Shown: positions 20,591-28,272 of the stretch, in pieces | Numbering within the stretch: position 1 is the stretch's first letter | How the letters are laid out: each line of letters starts with the position of its first letter | DNA from: Polaromonas vacuolata | GTDB lineage: Bacteria; Pseudomonadota; Gammaproteobacteria; Burkholderiales; Burkholderiaceae_C | Assembly: GCF_012584515.1 (NCBI RefSeq) | Contig: NZ_CP051461.1 | Span: 2,041,501 to 2,105,500 of the forward strand | Reading direction: 5' to 3' | DNA length: 64,000 bases | The notes under the pieces: generated by a model | What the model saw: only the letters and a program-made list of their open reading frames with translations | What the model was told of the DNA's origin: nothing | The model's database searches: none | Translations under genes and position numbers: made by a program

Positions 20591-22426
20591 TCACCTGGTA
20601 CACCCCAGAAATTCGTCGGGCTGTTCTGTTTCTTCCGCCTGTCCTTCGTGTCTGAGAACTTGCGCAGCCGCCACCAGAGCTTCGGTGCGCGTGCGAATTT
20701 CACGTGCATCGACAGCTTTGATGACTTGGCGCAGATCGGCGATTCGCTGCGTGATCAGCGAAGCTTCGGAGGCCTTAATCTGGCTGTAAAACTTATTCAG
20801 CGAGAGTTCGATTTCGGCGGCAAGGACTTCGGCATGGTTGCGCACGTCCGCGAGTTCGCGCAATCGGTGTGCCACATTGGCATACGCTTCGGCGCTTTTG
20901 ACCATATGGCTGATTTCATCTTCCGTCAGGCCAGACCCGCCTTCGATCTGAATCTGCTGCTCGTTGCCGGTTGCTATGTCTTGCGCCTCCACATGGATGA
21001 TTCCGTTGGCATCGATGTCGAAGGTAACATCGATCTCAAGCAGGCCGCGTCGTACTGGCGGGAGGTCATCCAGCAGGAATATGCCTAGCGACTTATTAAA
21101 GACAGCCATCTCCGACTCGCCCTGGAGGACGTTAATTTCCATCAAGCACTGGTTGTCCTCGGCAGTCGTGAAGGTCTGGGTCTTGCGGGTCGGGATACTG
21201 GTATTTCGCTCAATCAGTCTGGTGAAGACGCCGCCTTTGGTCTCGATACCCAGCGAAAGCGAGGTGACATCCAGTAGCAGCACATCTTTGATCTCACCGA
21301 GGAGAACGCCCGCCTGAACCGCGGCACCCATGGCGACAACCTCGTCCGGGTTGATGTTCTGGTGCGGTTCTTTGTCGATTAATTCCCTGATTTTGTCTTG
21401 CACTGCCGGCATCCGGGTCATCCCGCCGACGAGTACCACTTGATCGATCTCGCACGCTTTAAGGCCCGCATCTGCGAGCGCTTGCAGGATAGGAGCCGTG
21501 GTGCGGGCGATCAGCGCGGCGCTTAGCGCGTTCAACTGCACCCGCGTGAGTTCCAGGCTGAGATGCTTAGCGCCGGCTGGCGTGGCAGTGATGAACGGCA
21601 GCTTAACCAACGTCGTTGGCATGCTTGAAAGCTCAATTTTGGCCTTTTCGGCAGCCGCGTAAAGGCGCGACAAGGCTATCGGGTCGGCGGCTAAATCAAG
21701 TCCTTGCTCTCGATTTAACTCGCCGAGCAGCCAATCGACGATGGCCTTGTCAAAGTTGTCGCCGCCCAGATGGTTGTCGCCGCTGGTCGCCTTCACCTCG
21801 AACAGTCCGGCGCCGAGGCTGAGGATAGAGACATCGAATGTGCCACCACCGAGGTCAAAAACCAGAACCGTCTGGTCCTCCGCCTTATCCAGCCCGTAGG
21901 CGAGCGAGGCAGCGGTCGGCTCGTTGATGATGCGCAAAACATTGAGCCCAGCGATTCTGCCGGCATCCCTGGTTGCCTTGCGCTGGTCATCGTTAAAGAA
22001 AGCCGGGACAGTGATGACAGCTTGAGTCACGCACTCACCGAGGTAAGCCTCGGCATCAGCCTTCAATTTCTGCAGGATCATCGCGCTGATCTCTTGCGGG
22101 GTGTAGCACACACCCTCAACGCTGATGTTGACATCGCCGCGATCACCTTTTTCGACCGGGTAGGCAACGATTGCCATCTCCTCGGAAACCTCTTCCCACT
22201 GACGGCCCATGAAGCGCTTGATTGAAGCGAGGGTGCCCTGTGGATTCGTGAGTTGCGGCTGCTTGGCGGGCGTGCCTATGAGCCGTTGCCCGGCTTTGGT
22301 GAAAGCCACCACGGATGGCGTCGTGCGCTCGCCCTCGGCGTTCGGGATGATGACAGGCTGGCCGTCGACCAGCACAGCCATGCAGCTATTCGTGGTACCC
22401 AGATCGATGCCGATAGTCTTGCTCAT
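20591..22426 (-). CDS. dnaK: DnaK-type Hsp70 chaperone
   Basis: 611 residues. The nucleotide-binding domain (about 1-375) has GIDLGTTNSCMAV, DLGGGTFDVSIL and VGGMTRMP; the interdomain linker region DVTSLSLGIET is followed by a substrate-binding domain and helical lid. It is shorter than housekeeping DnaK (about 638) and lacks the C-terminal EEVD-like tail, ending in EFLGCTR. It begins 7 bases after the gvpF gene that is fused to a J-domain, which gives an apparent in-operon J-protein/Hsp70 pair. No grpE gene is present. This is likely a specialised second DnaK, with the housekeeping one elsewhere in the genome. Confidence 0.9.
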   Translation of the reverse strand: MSKTIGIDLGTTNSCMAVLVDGQPVIIPNAEGERTTPSVVAFTKAGQRLIGTPAKQPQLTNPQGTLASIKRFMGRQWEEVSEEMAIVAYPVEKGDRGDVNISVEGVCYTPQEISAMILQKLKADAEAYLGECVTQAVITVPAFFNDDQRKATRDAGRIAGLNVLRIINEPTAASLAYGLDKAEDQTVLVFDLGGGTFDVSILSLGAGLFEVKATSGDNHLGGDNFDKAIVDWLLGELNREQGLDLAADPIALSRLYAAAEKAKIELSSMPTTLVKLPFITATPAGAKHLSLELTRVQLNALSAALIARTTAPILQALADAGLKACEIDQVVLVGGMTRMPAVQDKIRELIDKEPHQNINPDEVVAMGAAVQAGVLLGEIKDVLLLDVTSLSLGIETKGGVFTRLIERNTSIPTRKTQTFTTAEDNQCLMEINVLQGESEMAVFNKSLGIFLLDDLPPVRRGLLEIDVTFDIDANGIIHVEAQDIATGNEQQIQIEGGSGLTEDEISHMVKSAEAYANVAHRLRELADVRNHAEVLAAEIELSLNKFYSQIKASEASLITQRIADLRQVIKAVDAREIRTRTEALVAAAQVLRHEGQAEETEQPDEFLGCTR

Positions 22427-22435
22427 ATGGGGTCT

Positions 22436-23506
22436 TTAACCTTTCACGCGAGCCAACAGCGCGCCCTTGTCGTCAACGATAAAAGCTTGCTCGACCGCCT
22501 CCTGGGCGAAGGAAAACGCATCGTGCTTTTCCGCTTCCCCAAAGCCGGGAAGACTCTGACAATAGGCCTTGATAATCTCGTAAGCTGCGATCACGTCTTT
22601 GGTGCGTTTCGCCGCTTGCGGATCATCAGGGTTTTTATCTGGATGATGGGTCACAATTAATTGTCGATAGGCAGTTTTTATACTTTGCCAAGAAGCCTTC
22701 TCAGGCAATTGCAATAGTTTTCGTGACTTGTCGACCAGCGCAAAGTTGCCCTGATTCAGCTCGATATTAACGAAACTGTATATTGGCAGAGGCCCTATAT
22801 AACGAAATGTTAGAGCAGCTTCAAACTCTGTCGCCACAGCATTCACCGCGTCGTCAAACAGTGGCTCCTTGTCTTTGCCAACCAGATAACTTCGGTTCAG
22901 AATCATGGCCTCTGCTTTGAGGGGGGCGTCCGAGTAGTCTTTTGAAAGCGCGGAGAGTTTGCCATGAATCGCGGCGACAATTTTTCCTTTTTTGAACTCG
23001 GCCGCTTCAAACAGTAGCCGACCTGTCTGTACCGGGTCTGAACCCGTCAATCCGGGATTATCCTTGACGATCTCTTGAAGTATCTTTGGCAATTCCCACG
23101 AGGTTTGGATCACCAGTTCCATCGTCCCTTGCAGTCTGTCAAGGTGGGTTCTCAGTTGGATATAAGCCTGCTCCAGAACCCTCATAACCTCTTGATCATT
23201 GTTTGCCGTAAAACCAAATTTTAGTGGCAGCATGCCATGGCTACCGGTCTGTTTAAGAAGAAACAAATTCACCTGTTGATACTTGAGTAGCCGTTCATTA
23301 TGGCAATCTTGTTTTTCGGTCGCTATTTCACCCGGCAAAGCAAGGGCGAACTGGTCAACATCAAGGCTACTCACCACAGCCGCAATATCCCGATAGCTGA
23401 CCGTTGCTAGCGGCGCAGCGTCAATTCCTCCCCCTGGGTAGCTAGCCAAATCCGGCATGTCTGACTGGTTATCGATGGTCGCGTAAATAAAGCGTTTTAC
23501 TTGCAT
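22436..23506 (-). CDS. gvpF: GvpF/GvpL protein fused to a C-terminal J-domain
   Basis: 356 residues. Residues 1 to about 245 are a GvpF/GvpL domain (start KRFIYATID; LPLKFG; end YIGPLPIYSFVNIEL). Residues about 262-325 are a J-domain with the HPD motif at 288-290 (HHPDKN) after helix II (SIKTAYRQLIV). GvpF binds GvpA and helps nucleate the vesicle; a J-domain recruits and stimulates Hsp70 ATPase. The next gene downstream is dnaK, so the fusion probably hands GvpA, or GvpF-bound complexes, to that DnaK. The J-domain's zinc finger and substrate domains are absent, but a separate DnaJ-type zinc-finger protein is encoded at 33005. The frame is continuous. It starts 7 bases after the gvpF2 stop. 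Confidence 0.9.
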   Translation of the reverse strand: MQVKRFIYATIDNQSDMPDLASYPGGGIDAAPLATVSYRDIAAVVSSLDVDQFALALPGEIATEKQDCHNERLLKYQQVNLFLLKQTGSHGMLPLKFGFTANNDQEVMRVLEQAYIQLRTHLDRLQGTMELVIQTSWELPKILQEIVKDNPGLTGSDPVQTGRLLFEAAEFKKGKIVAAIHGKLSALSKDYSDAPLKAEAMILNRSYLVGKDKEPLFDDAVNAVATEFEAALTFRYIGPLPIYSFVNIELNQGNFALVDKSRKLLQLPEKASWQSIKTAYRQLIVTHHPDKNPDDPQAAKRTKDVIAAYEIIKAYCQSLPGFGEAEKHDAFSFAQEAVEQAFIVDDKGALLARVKG

Positions 23507-23508
23507 AG

Positions 23509-23542
23509 GCTGATTAACTTTCTACCCGCAGATCGGGGCAAA
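23509..23542. repeat. 34-bp direct repeat, original at gvpF2 3' end
   Basis: Contains the last codons (CPDLRVES) and stop of gvpF2. It is identical to 18092-18125 in the leader of the histidine kinase. See that entry. Confidence 0.85.
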
Positions 23543-24320
23543 AGTTATAGGCTGGCCACGGGCCTTTCATCTCCAGTGTCAAGCCACCTTCGCTCCCGGC
23601 TGCGTGCAACGCAAAGAGCGCCTCACGAAAGTCGGGCAGGTCCAGATCGTCCAGCAGGAAAGCGCCGTTGAAAACCATGCGTTCCGGGCGCCCGGACTCC
23701 TCGCTGGAAAAAAGCCGCAAGTCAGCGTTTTCCACGGCATGGGTGTGAAGCGCATCGCCCATATGACGGACTTGATCGGCCAGCCACACTCGTAGTGCCG
23801 CATCGAGCATCACATCGACCTGCTTCTGCTGCATATACCGCGCACCCGGCGCTAAAGACATGGTCGCAATCCGGGCCTGGATAGCTGGATCCTCCGCACT
23901 AATCGTAGATCGTGCGCGCTCCTCGTCCAGATAAGCCGTGACGCCCCATTCCGCTTTGCCGTGCAGCTTTTCAAGAAATGCGGCAATACGCTCGCTATGC
24001 TGGGTCAGCAGTCGCGTCAAGCTCTCCGTTGACTCGAAGAGCGTGCCGAATCTGACCGGCAGAACCGCTGCCGAGCCCATGATTTTTTGCACAAGCTCGG
24101 CATGGCGGTAGGCCCGTTGCCCCAGCCATTCCGTGGACTGAAGGTTCTGCTCATTAAATTCACCGGCATCGACTGCTCCGATCACGGCGACGATGCCGCC
24201 CATCTCCAGTGTCAACAAGGGAGAGCTGGCATCAATGCCAGCCTCTTTTTCCCCCGCTAATTGTTTGACGACGGCAACGCACGTCGGGCCGGCCAGACAG
24301 TAGAGATAGATTGAATTCAT
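23514..24320 (-). CDS. gvpF: GvpF/GvpL gas vesicle protein (second copy)
   Basis: 268 residues, the normal length for GvpL/GvpF. Family features are the N-terminal IYLYCLAG, AVLPVRFGTLF in the middle, FNGAFLLDD, and the C-terminal LEMKGPWPAYNFCPDL. These accessory proteins bind GvpA and are needed early in vesicle assembly. The ATG overlaps the stop of the AAA+ gene (ATGA), so translation is coupled. It is one of three GvpF/L proteins here, corresponding by position to gvpF2 of the Serratia cluster. The third copy follows 7 bases downstream. Confidence 0.9.
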   Translation of the reverse strand: MNSIYLYCLAGPTCVAVVKQLAGEKEAGIDASSPLLTLEMGGIVAVIGAVDAGEFNEQNLQSTEWLGQRAYRHAELVQKIMGSAAVLPVRFGTLFESTESLTRLLTQHSERIAAFLEKLHGKAEWGVTAYLDEERARSTISAEDPAIQARIATMSLAPGARYMQQKQVDVMLDAALRVWLADQVRHMGDALHTHAVENADLRLFSSEESGRPERMVFNGAFLLDDLDLPDFREALFALHAAGSEGGLTLEMKGPWPAYNFCPDLRVES

Positions 24321-26470
24321 CGATGGATACTTTTTAGTGCAGCTTCAAAATGCCGCGCTTGGAGTAGCACGGCGGCTTCCATTTTTTGACCACTATGCAC
24401 CCGTTCCCGGACCGCATTGAGTGCTGCGTTTTGGCAGATGGCGGCCAGATCGGCCCCCGAAAGCCCATCGGTACGGCTAATGAGGGTCTCGATGGAAAAA
24501 CCTTTTGCCAGGCGTTTCTTTTTCGTGTGCACTTTCAAGATGGCCAGACGCTCGGCAGCGTTCGGCGCTGGGATGACTACCTTGATATCAAACCGCCCGG
24601 GACGCAACAGAGCCGGATCAATCATGTCTGGGCGATTCGTGGCCGCCAGAATCAGCACACCGGTCAACTTCTCGACCCCGTCCAGCTCGGTCAGAAACTG
24701 ACCCACCACCCGCTCACTGACATGCTCCGAAGAGCCGCCACTTCTTTGTGGCACCAAGGCGTCAATCTCGTCAAAGAACACCAGGCAAGGTGCTGCCTGC
24801 TTAGCCTTGCGGAACACCTCGCGCACCGCCGATTCCGACTCGCCAACGTATTTCGACAGCAAGGCCGGCCCCTTGATGCTAATAAAATTCATCTCGGACA
24901 TACTGGCCGCTGCCTGGGCCAGTAGCGTCTTGCCACAACCCGGCGGCCCGACCAGCAGAATCCCTTTCGGCGGCTTGACATCGGCGGCTTCCAACAGCTC
25001 TCGATATTTCTGCGGCCACTCGATGGCTTCCTGCAGCAGCGTCTTGACCTCCTCCAAGCCGCCAACGTCGTCCCAGGTCGTCGTTGGCACCTCGACGAAC
25101 ACCTCGCGCAGCGCCGAGGGCTCGACTTCGCGCAGGGCAGACAGGAAATCATCCTTTGATATTTCCAGTTGCATCAACGTCTCGTAGGGGAGAGTGGACT
25201 GTGCCAGGTCAACCTCGGGCAAAACCCGTCGCAGGCAGGTCATGGCGGCCTCGCGGCACAAAGCCTCAAGATCAGCGCCTACAAACCCGTGTGTGATGCG
25301 GGCCACTTCGCCCATATCAACGTCCGCAGCCAAGGGCATGCCGCGGCTGTGAATCTCTAGAATCTGCAAGCGTCCATACCGGTCCGGAACCGGCAGCACA
25401 ATCTCCCGGTCAAAACGGCCAGGACGACGCAGTGCCGGATCAAGCAAGTTTGGCAAATTTGTGGCGGCAATTACAATTACTTTACCCCGGCTCTTCAAGC
25501 CATCCATCAGCGTCAGCAGTTGCGCTACAACCCTGCGCTCAACCTGCTTTTCTCCGCCCAACTCTTCACGCTTTGGTGCGATAGCTTCGATCTCGTCGAT
25601 AAAAATGATACTGGGGGCGTGCTTCTCGGCCTCCTCAAACACCGAGCGCAGCTTGGCTTCTGACTCGCCATAGAACTTACCAATGATTTCAGGTCCGCTA
25701 ATAGAGATAAAGTAAGCATCGGTCTCGTTGGCCACCGCACGTGCGACCAAGGTCTTGCCGGTTCCGGGTGAACCGTGCAGCAGCACGCCCTTGGGTGCTT
25801 GAATGCCGAGCTTCTCGAAAATCTGCGGATGCCGCAATGGCAACTCGATCATCTCCCGGATCTTTTGCACCACTGGACCTAGTCCGCCGATGTCTTCATA
25901 GGACACTCTAGACCGCCCGGCTTTTTCGGCTTCCTTGCCTGCGGGTGCCTTGTTCACTGTCAACAAGGTGGTCGGTGCAATCAGCACAGGCCCCTTCGGT
26001 GTGGTCTCGCGGACAATGAATTCCGTGTGCCGACTGCCGAACAAAGTGGCCCGGATTCGATCGCCTTGAATCACCGGAAGGCCATCCAGAAGGCTGCCGA
26101 TATACTTCATATCGCGCTCGCCTGGCACCACATCGGTGGGCGAGAGAGTCAGCTTCTGCGCCAGTTGCGTGGCCACTTTGCGCAGCGTCACGATTTCATC
26201 GAGCGCCACGCCCGCATTGCCCCGCGAAAGGCCATCGAGTTGCACCTTGGCCCCGTTCCTGGACTCCTTGTACGCCGGCATCACCCTGCAGGCGGTGACG
26301 CGTTTCCCGGACACTTCCACGATGTCGCCAATCTTGGCCCCCAGCGCCTCGATATCGGCCGGATCCATCCGGGCTAGCGCCCGACCAGCGTCCTTGCCGA
26401 GGGCTTCACAGACTTTAAGCCGCAGAGCGCCTTCGTCCGGCTTCTTTATCTCACTGGTTTTTTTTTGCAT
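24317..26470 (-). CDS. Cdc48/VAT-like tandem AAA+ ATPase
   Basis: 717 residues. The N-terminal double-psi-barrel domain (about 15-95, IGDIVEVSG) is followed by two AAA+ modules: Walker A GSPGTGKT at 233-240 with Walker B IIFIDEIEAI, and GPPGCGKT at 508-515 with LVFFDEIDAL. Both have intact sensor and arginine-finger regions (RRPGRFD, LRPGRFD). Such hexameric unfoldases remodel or extract proteins. It sits between gvpH (Hsp20) and two gvpF genes, the position I recall for gvpZ in Serratia. It is distinct from GvpN, which is a MoxR-type AAA+. A role in remodelling assembly intermediates or dismantling vesicles is inferred from position. Confidence 0.88.
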   Translation of the reverse strand: MQKKTSEIKKPDEGALRLKVCEALGKDAGRALARMDPADIEALGAKIGDIVEVSGKRVTACRVMPAYKESRNGAKVQLDGLSRGNAGVALDEIVTLRKVATQLAQKLTLSPTDVVPGERDMKYIGSLLDGLPVIQGDRIRATLFGSRHTEFIVRETTPKGPVLIAPTTLLTVNKAPAGKEAEKAGRSRVSYEDIGGLGPVVQKIREMIELPLRHPQIFEKLGIQAPKGVLLHGSPGTGKTLVARAVANETDAYFISISGPEIIGKFYGESEAKLRSVFEEAEKHAPSIIFIDEIEAIAPKREELGGEKQVERRVVAQLLTLMDGLKSRGKVIVIAATNLPNLLDPALRRPGRFDREIVLPVPDRYGRLQILEIHSRGMPLAADVDMGEVARITHGFVGADLEALCREAAMTCLRRVLPEVDLAQSTLPYETLMQLEISKDDFLSALREVEPSALREVFVEVPTTTWDDVGGLEEVKTLLQEAIEWPQKYRELLEAADVKPPKGILLVGPPGCGKTLLAQAAASMSEMNFISIKGPALLSKYVGESESAVREVFRKAKQAAPCLVFFDEIDALVPQRSGGSSEHVSERVVGQFLTELDGVEKLTGVLILAATNRPDMIDPALLRPGRFDIKVVIPAPNAAERLAILKVHTKKKRLAKGFSIETLISRTDGLSGADLAAICQNAALNAVRERVHSGQKMEAAVLLQARHFEAALKSIHR

Positions 26471-26502
26471 CGAATTTTCCGGTTTTGGCTACGGGGGTGC
26501 AT

Positions 26503-27108
26503 TTATTTATTAAGCCGTATTTCGACGATGCCGCCGCGGCAGGTAAAGCTCATTTGGTCCGCTGAGAAGCTGGCCGGCAAGAGCATTTCCTTGCGGTATT
26601 TTTTCTCACCCCGCTCGGCTGCCAGCGTGAGGATATCGTCGTGGATTTCCAGCCGCACATCTTCCTGCGTGATGCCCGGCACTTCAGCGATGATCAGGAT
26701 ATGCGTTGGCTCGTCGAACAGATCGGTCATGGGTTCCCGAATTTCCTGGACTTCCACGCGGCCGCTGCGCTCGTCTTTTCGGATGTTGCCGAAGGGTTCG
26801 ACTTTGACACTCCGATCGCCGCCCAAGCCGGTCTTGACCGAAAACCCGTACACGCCTCGCATGCGTTTGTCCGAGCCCACGTCGAACTCGCCGCTCTTGC
26901 TCGTGACACCGCCGGATTTGTGCGCCTCGTCAGCCAGTTTTCCTAGCTGGTCGATGAGCCCGCCGAGCCCGCCTAAAAATCCGGGCAAGCCCGACTCTTC
27001 AGCCTTGGGCCCTGCCGGCTTTCCGAACAGACCACCAAGCCGACGCCCAATCTCTTCCAGACGCTTTTTCCCCTCTGAAAACTGCTCTGATTTGTCCTCG
27101 TTTGCCAT
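26503..27108 (-). CDS. gvpH: GvpH, Hsp20/alpha-crystallin-like gas vesicle protein
   Basis: 201 residues. A glycine-rich N-terminal arm (LPGFLGGLGGLIDQLGKLAD) and linker lead into a C-terminal alpha-crystallin-type domain (about 110-200: EPMTDLFDEPTHILIIAEVPG, then VRLEIHDDILTLAAE, and the final GGIVEIRLNK). Small heat-shock proteins hold unfolded clients; GvpH is a recurring member of gas vesicle clusters. AGGAG lies 7 bases before the ATG. It follows the third gvpA paralogue by about 40 bases, in one operon direction. Confidence 0.85.
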   Translation of the reverse strand: MANEDKSEQFSEGKKRLEEIGRRLGGLFGKPAGPKAEESGLPGFLGGLGGLIDQLGKLADEAHKSGGVTSKSGEFDVGSDKRMRGVYGFSVKTGLGGDRSVKVEPFGNIRKDERSGRVEVQEIREPMTDLFDEPTHILIIAEVPGITQEDVRLEIHDDILTLAAERGEKKYRKEMLLPASFSADQMSFTCRGGIVEIRLNK

Positions 27109-27150
27109 GTCTATCTCCTGAGTTTGTTGGCGCTTCGTCCTTGAAGCAGA

Positions 27151-27477
27151 TCAGCTCGGTGCGGCCGGCTGGCGGGCAAGGTCCTGCTCCAAATGGGCGA
27201 TTCGCGCTCGAAGCATATCGAGTTCCCGATTTTCATCTTGCTCCTTCGCCCCCGAACTGAGATAGGAATTGGTCATCCACCAATCGATGCCCATCTCTTT
27301 GGCCTTGTCCACCGAGCAAATCAAAAGGCGGATCTGAATCGTCAACAATTCGATATCTACCAGCTTGATCTTGATATCGCCAGCGATCACCACGCCCTTG
27401 TCCAGGATACGTTCCAGTACATCGGCGAGTGTGGCCGAATGCGTGGCATGCGTCATTGAGTTTGAGTTGTTTTCCAT
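27151..27477 (-). CDS. GvpA-family protein, paralogue 3 (GvpJ/GvpS-like)
   Basis: 108 residues. The GvpA core is clear (LADVLERILDKGVVIAGDIKIKLVDIELLTIQIRLLI), followed by a charged C-terminal extension with an amphipathic helix (NRELDMLRARIAHLEQDL) that major GvpA lacks. Such extended paralogues (GvpJ, GvpM, GvpS, or gvpA3 in Serratia) are minor components thought to act at the cone tips or in nucleation. AAGG lies ahead of the ATG. It begins 9 bases after the gvpK stop. Confidence 0.87.
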   Translation of the reverse strand: MENNSNSMTHATHSATLADVLERILDKGVVIAGDIKIKLVDIELLTIQIRLLICSVDKAKEMGIDWWMTNSYLSSGAKEQDENRELDMLRARIAHLEQDLARQPAAPS

Positions 27478-27486
27478 ATGCTTGCC

Positions 27487-27777
27487 TTAAAGTAATTTTC
27501 CCAGCGGACCGAGATCAAGGTTCAGTTCGGCGTCGGTCAGCCCGAACTCCTTTTTCAGCCATTCCATTTCCTCACCCAACCTTAAAAAGGTCAGGCCCAG
27601 GCGCTCGATTTCTGCATCAGACAGCGAGCCGCCCTCGATGCGCCGCAGTGCCTGTTTTTCCAGCAACTGGCGGATCAACTCAACCAATGTCAATACCAGT
27701 TGCCCGAGTCCTTTGCGCATATTTTCCGGATCGAGCGCTATACGCGGCGACAGCGCCGACGTTGCAGGTGCGGTCAT
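27487..27777 (-). CDS. gvpK: Gas vesicle protein GvpK
   Basis: 96 residues from the ATG at 27777 (MTAPATSAL). The longer frame upstream overlaps gvpA paralogue 2 in another frame and is discarded. Family sequence: RIALDPENMRKGLGQLVLTLVELIRQLLEKQALRR is split over two helices, then LGEEMEWLKKEFGL. GvpK is a conserved minor gas vesicle protein needed for assembly; its exact job is not settled. The start overlaps the stop of gvpA paralogue 2 (ATGA). Confidence 0.9.
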   Translation of the reverse strand: MTAPATSALSPRIALDPENMRKGLGQLVLTLVELIRQLLEKQALRRIEGGSLSDAEIERLGLTFLRLGEEMEWLKKEFGLTDAELNLDLGPLGKLL

Positions 27778-27980
27778 GTTTGCTCTTTCGGTGCCAGCGT
27801 CATCTTCAATCCATTGGCGGTTTCTATCGAAGTCAGTGTCAGTGTCAGGCCCAGATAAATCAGGTCGATATCGGCCACCGAAATCACAATTTCGCCGGCC
27901 ACCACCACGCCTTTGTTCAAAACCCGGTCCAGGGTTTCGCACAAAGACATGCCGTCTGAATAGCTAACAGGTTTATTCAT
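27774..27980 (-). CDS. GvpA-family protein, paralogue 2
   Basis: 68 residues with the GvpA core (LCETLDRVLNKGVVVAGEIVISVADIDLIYLGLTLTLTSIE) and a short charged tail. It is more divergent than the 34.6-kb copy and probably a minor wall protein (GvpJ/GvpM-like; gvpA2 position in Serratia). GGAG precedes the ATG at good spacing. Its stop overlaps the gvpK start. Confidence 0.87.
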   Translation of the reverse strand: MNKPVSYSDGMSLCETLDRVLNKGVVVAGEIVISVADIDLIYLGLTLTLTSIETANGLKMTLAPKEQT

Positions 27981-28000
27981 CGTCGCAAAACTCCTTCAAA

Positions 28001-28258
28001 TCACAACAGACGCTCATAGACGGCGCGCGCCACACGCCTGGCACCGGCGCGCTCATAGGCCTCCGCCTGATCGAGCAGGCTCACGCGCGCGCTCTGCGCT
28101 TGCACTGTGCCGGGATGCTTGTCCAGCAAGGCCCAGTACAGCTCCATCGCCTGCCGCAAATTGCCTTCACTGCGGTAGTGGTGCGCCATGCCCAACAGAC
28201 GATCGAGCAGCTTGCCGTTGAAAGACGAATCCACATCAATTGCTGTTTCTGCTTGCAT
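28001..28258 (-). CDS. TPR-like small helical protein in gas vesicle operon
   Basis: 85 residues, mostly helical, with a TPR-like pair: GMAHHYRSEGNLRQAMELYW then LLDKHPGTVQAQSARVSLLDQAEAYERAG. AAGG lies about 9 bases before the ATG, and it starts 15 bases after the stop of the ArsA/Get3-like ATPase. In eukaryotes Get3 works with the TPR-like protein Get4, so pairing of a Get3-like ATPase with a small TPR-like protein is notable, but no homology to Get4 is claimed. The function is unknown. Confidence 0.7.
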   Translation of the reverse strand: MQAETAIDVDSSFNGKLLDRLLGMAHHYRSEGNLRQAMELYWALLDKHPGTVQAQSARVSLLDQAEAYERAGARRVARAVYERLL

Positions 28259-28272
28259 ACCATTTTCCTTTT

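Noticed and set aside
24386..26513. Long plus-strand frames opposite the Cdc48-like gene
   Set aside because: Antisense shadows of a well-supported AAA+ gene.
27778..27942. Longer gvpK start giving 151 residues
   Set aside because: The extra 55 residues overlap gvpA paralogue 2 in another frame and do not resemble GvpK; the ATG at 27777 overlaps the previous stop as in coupled genes.
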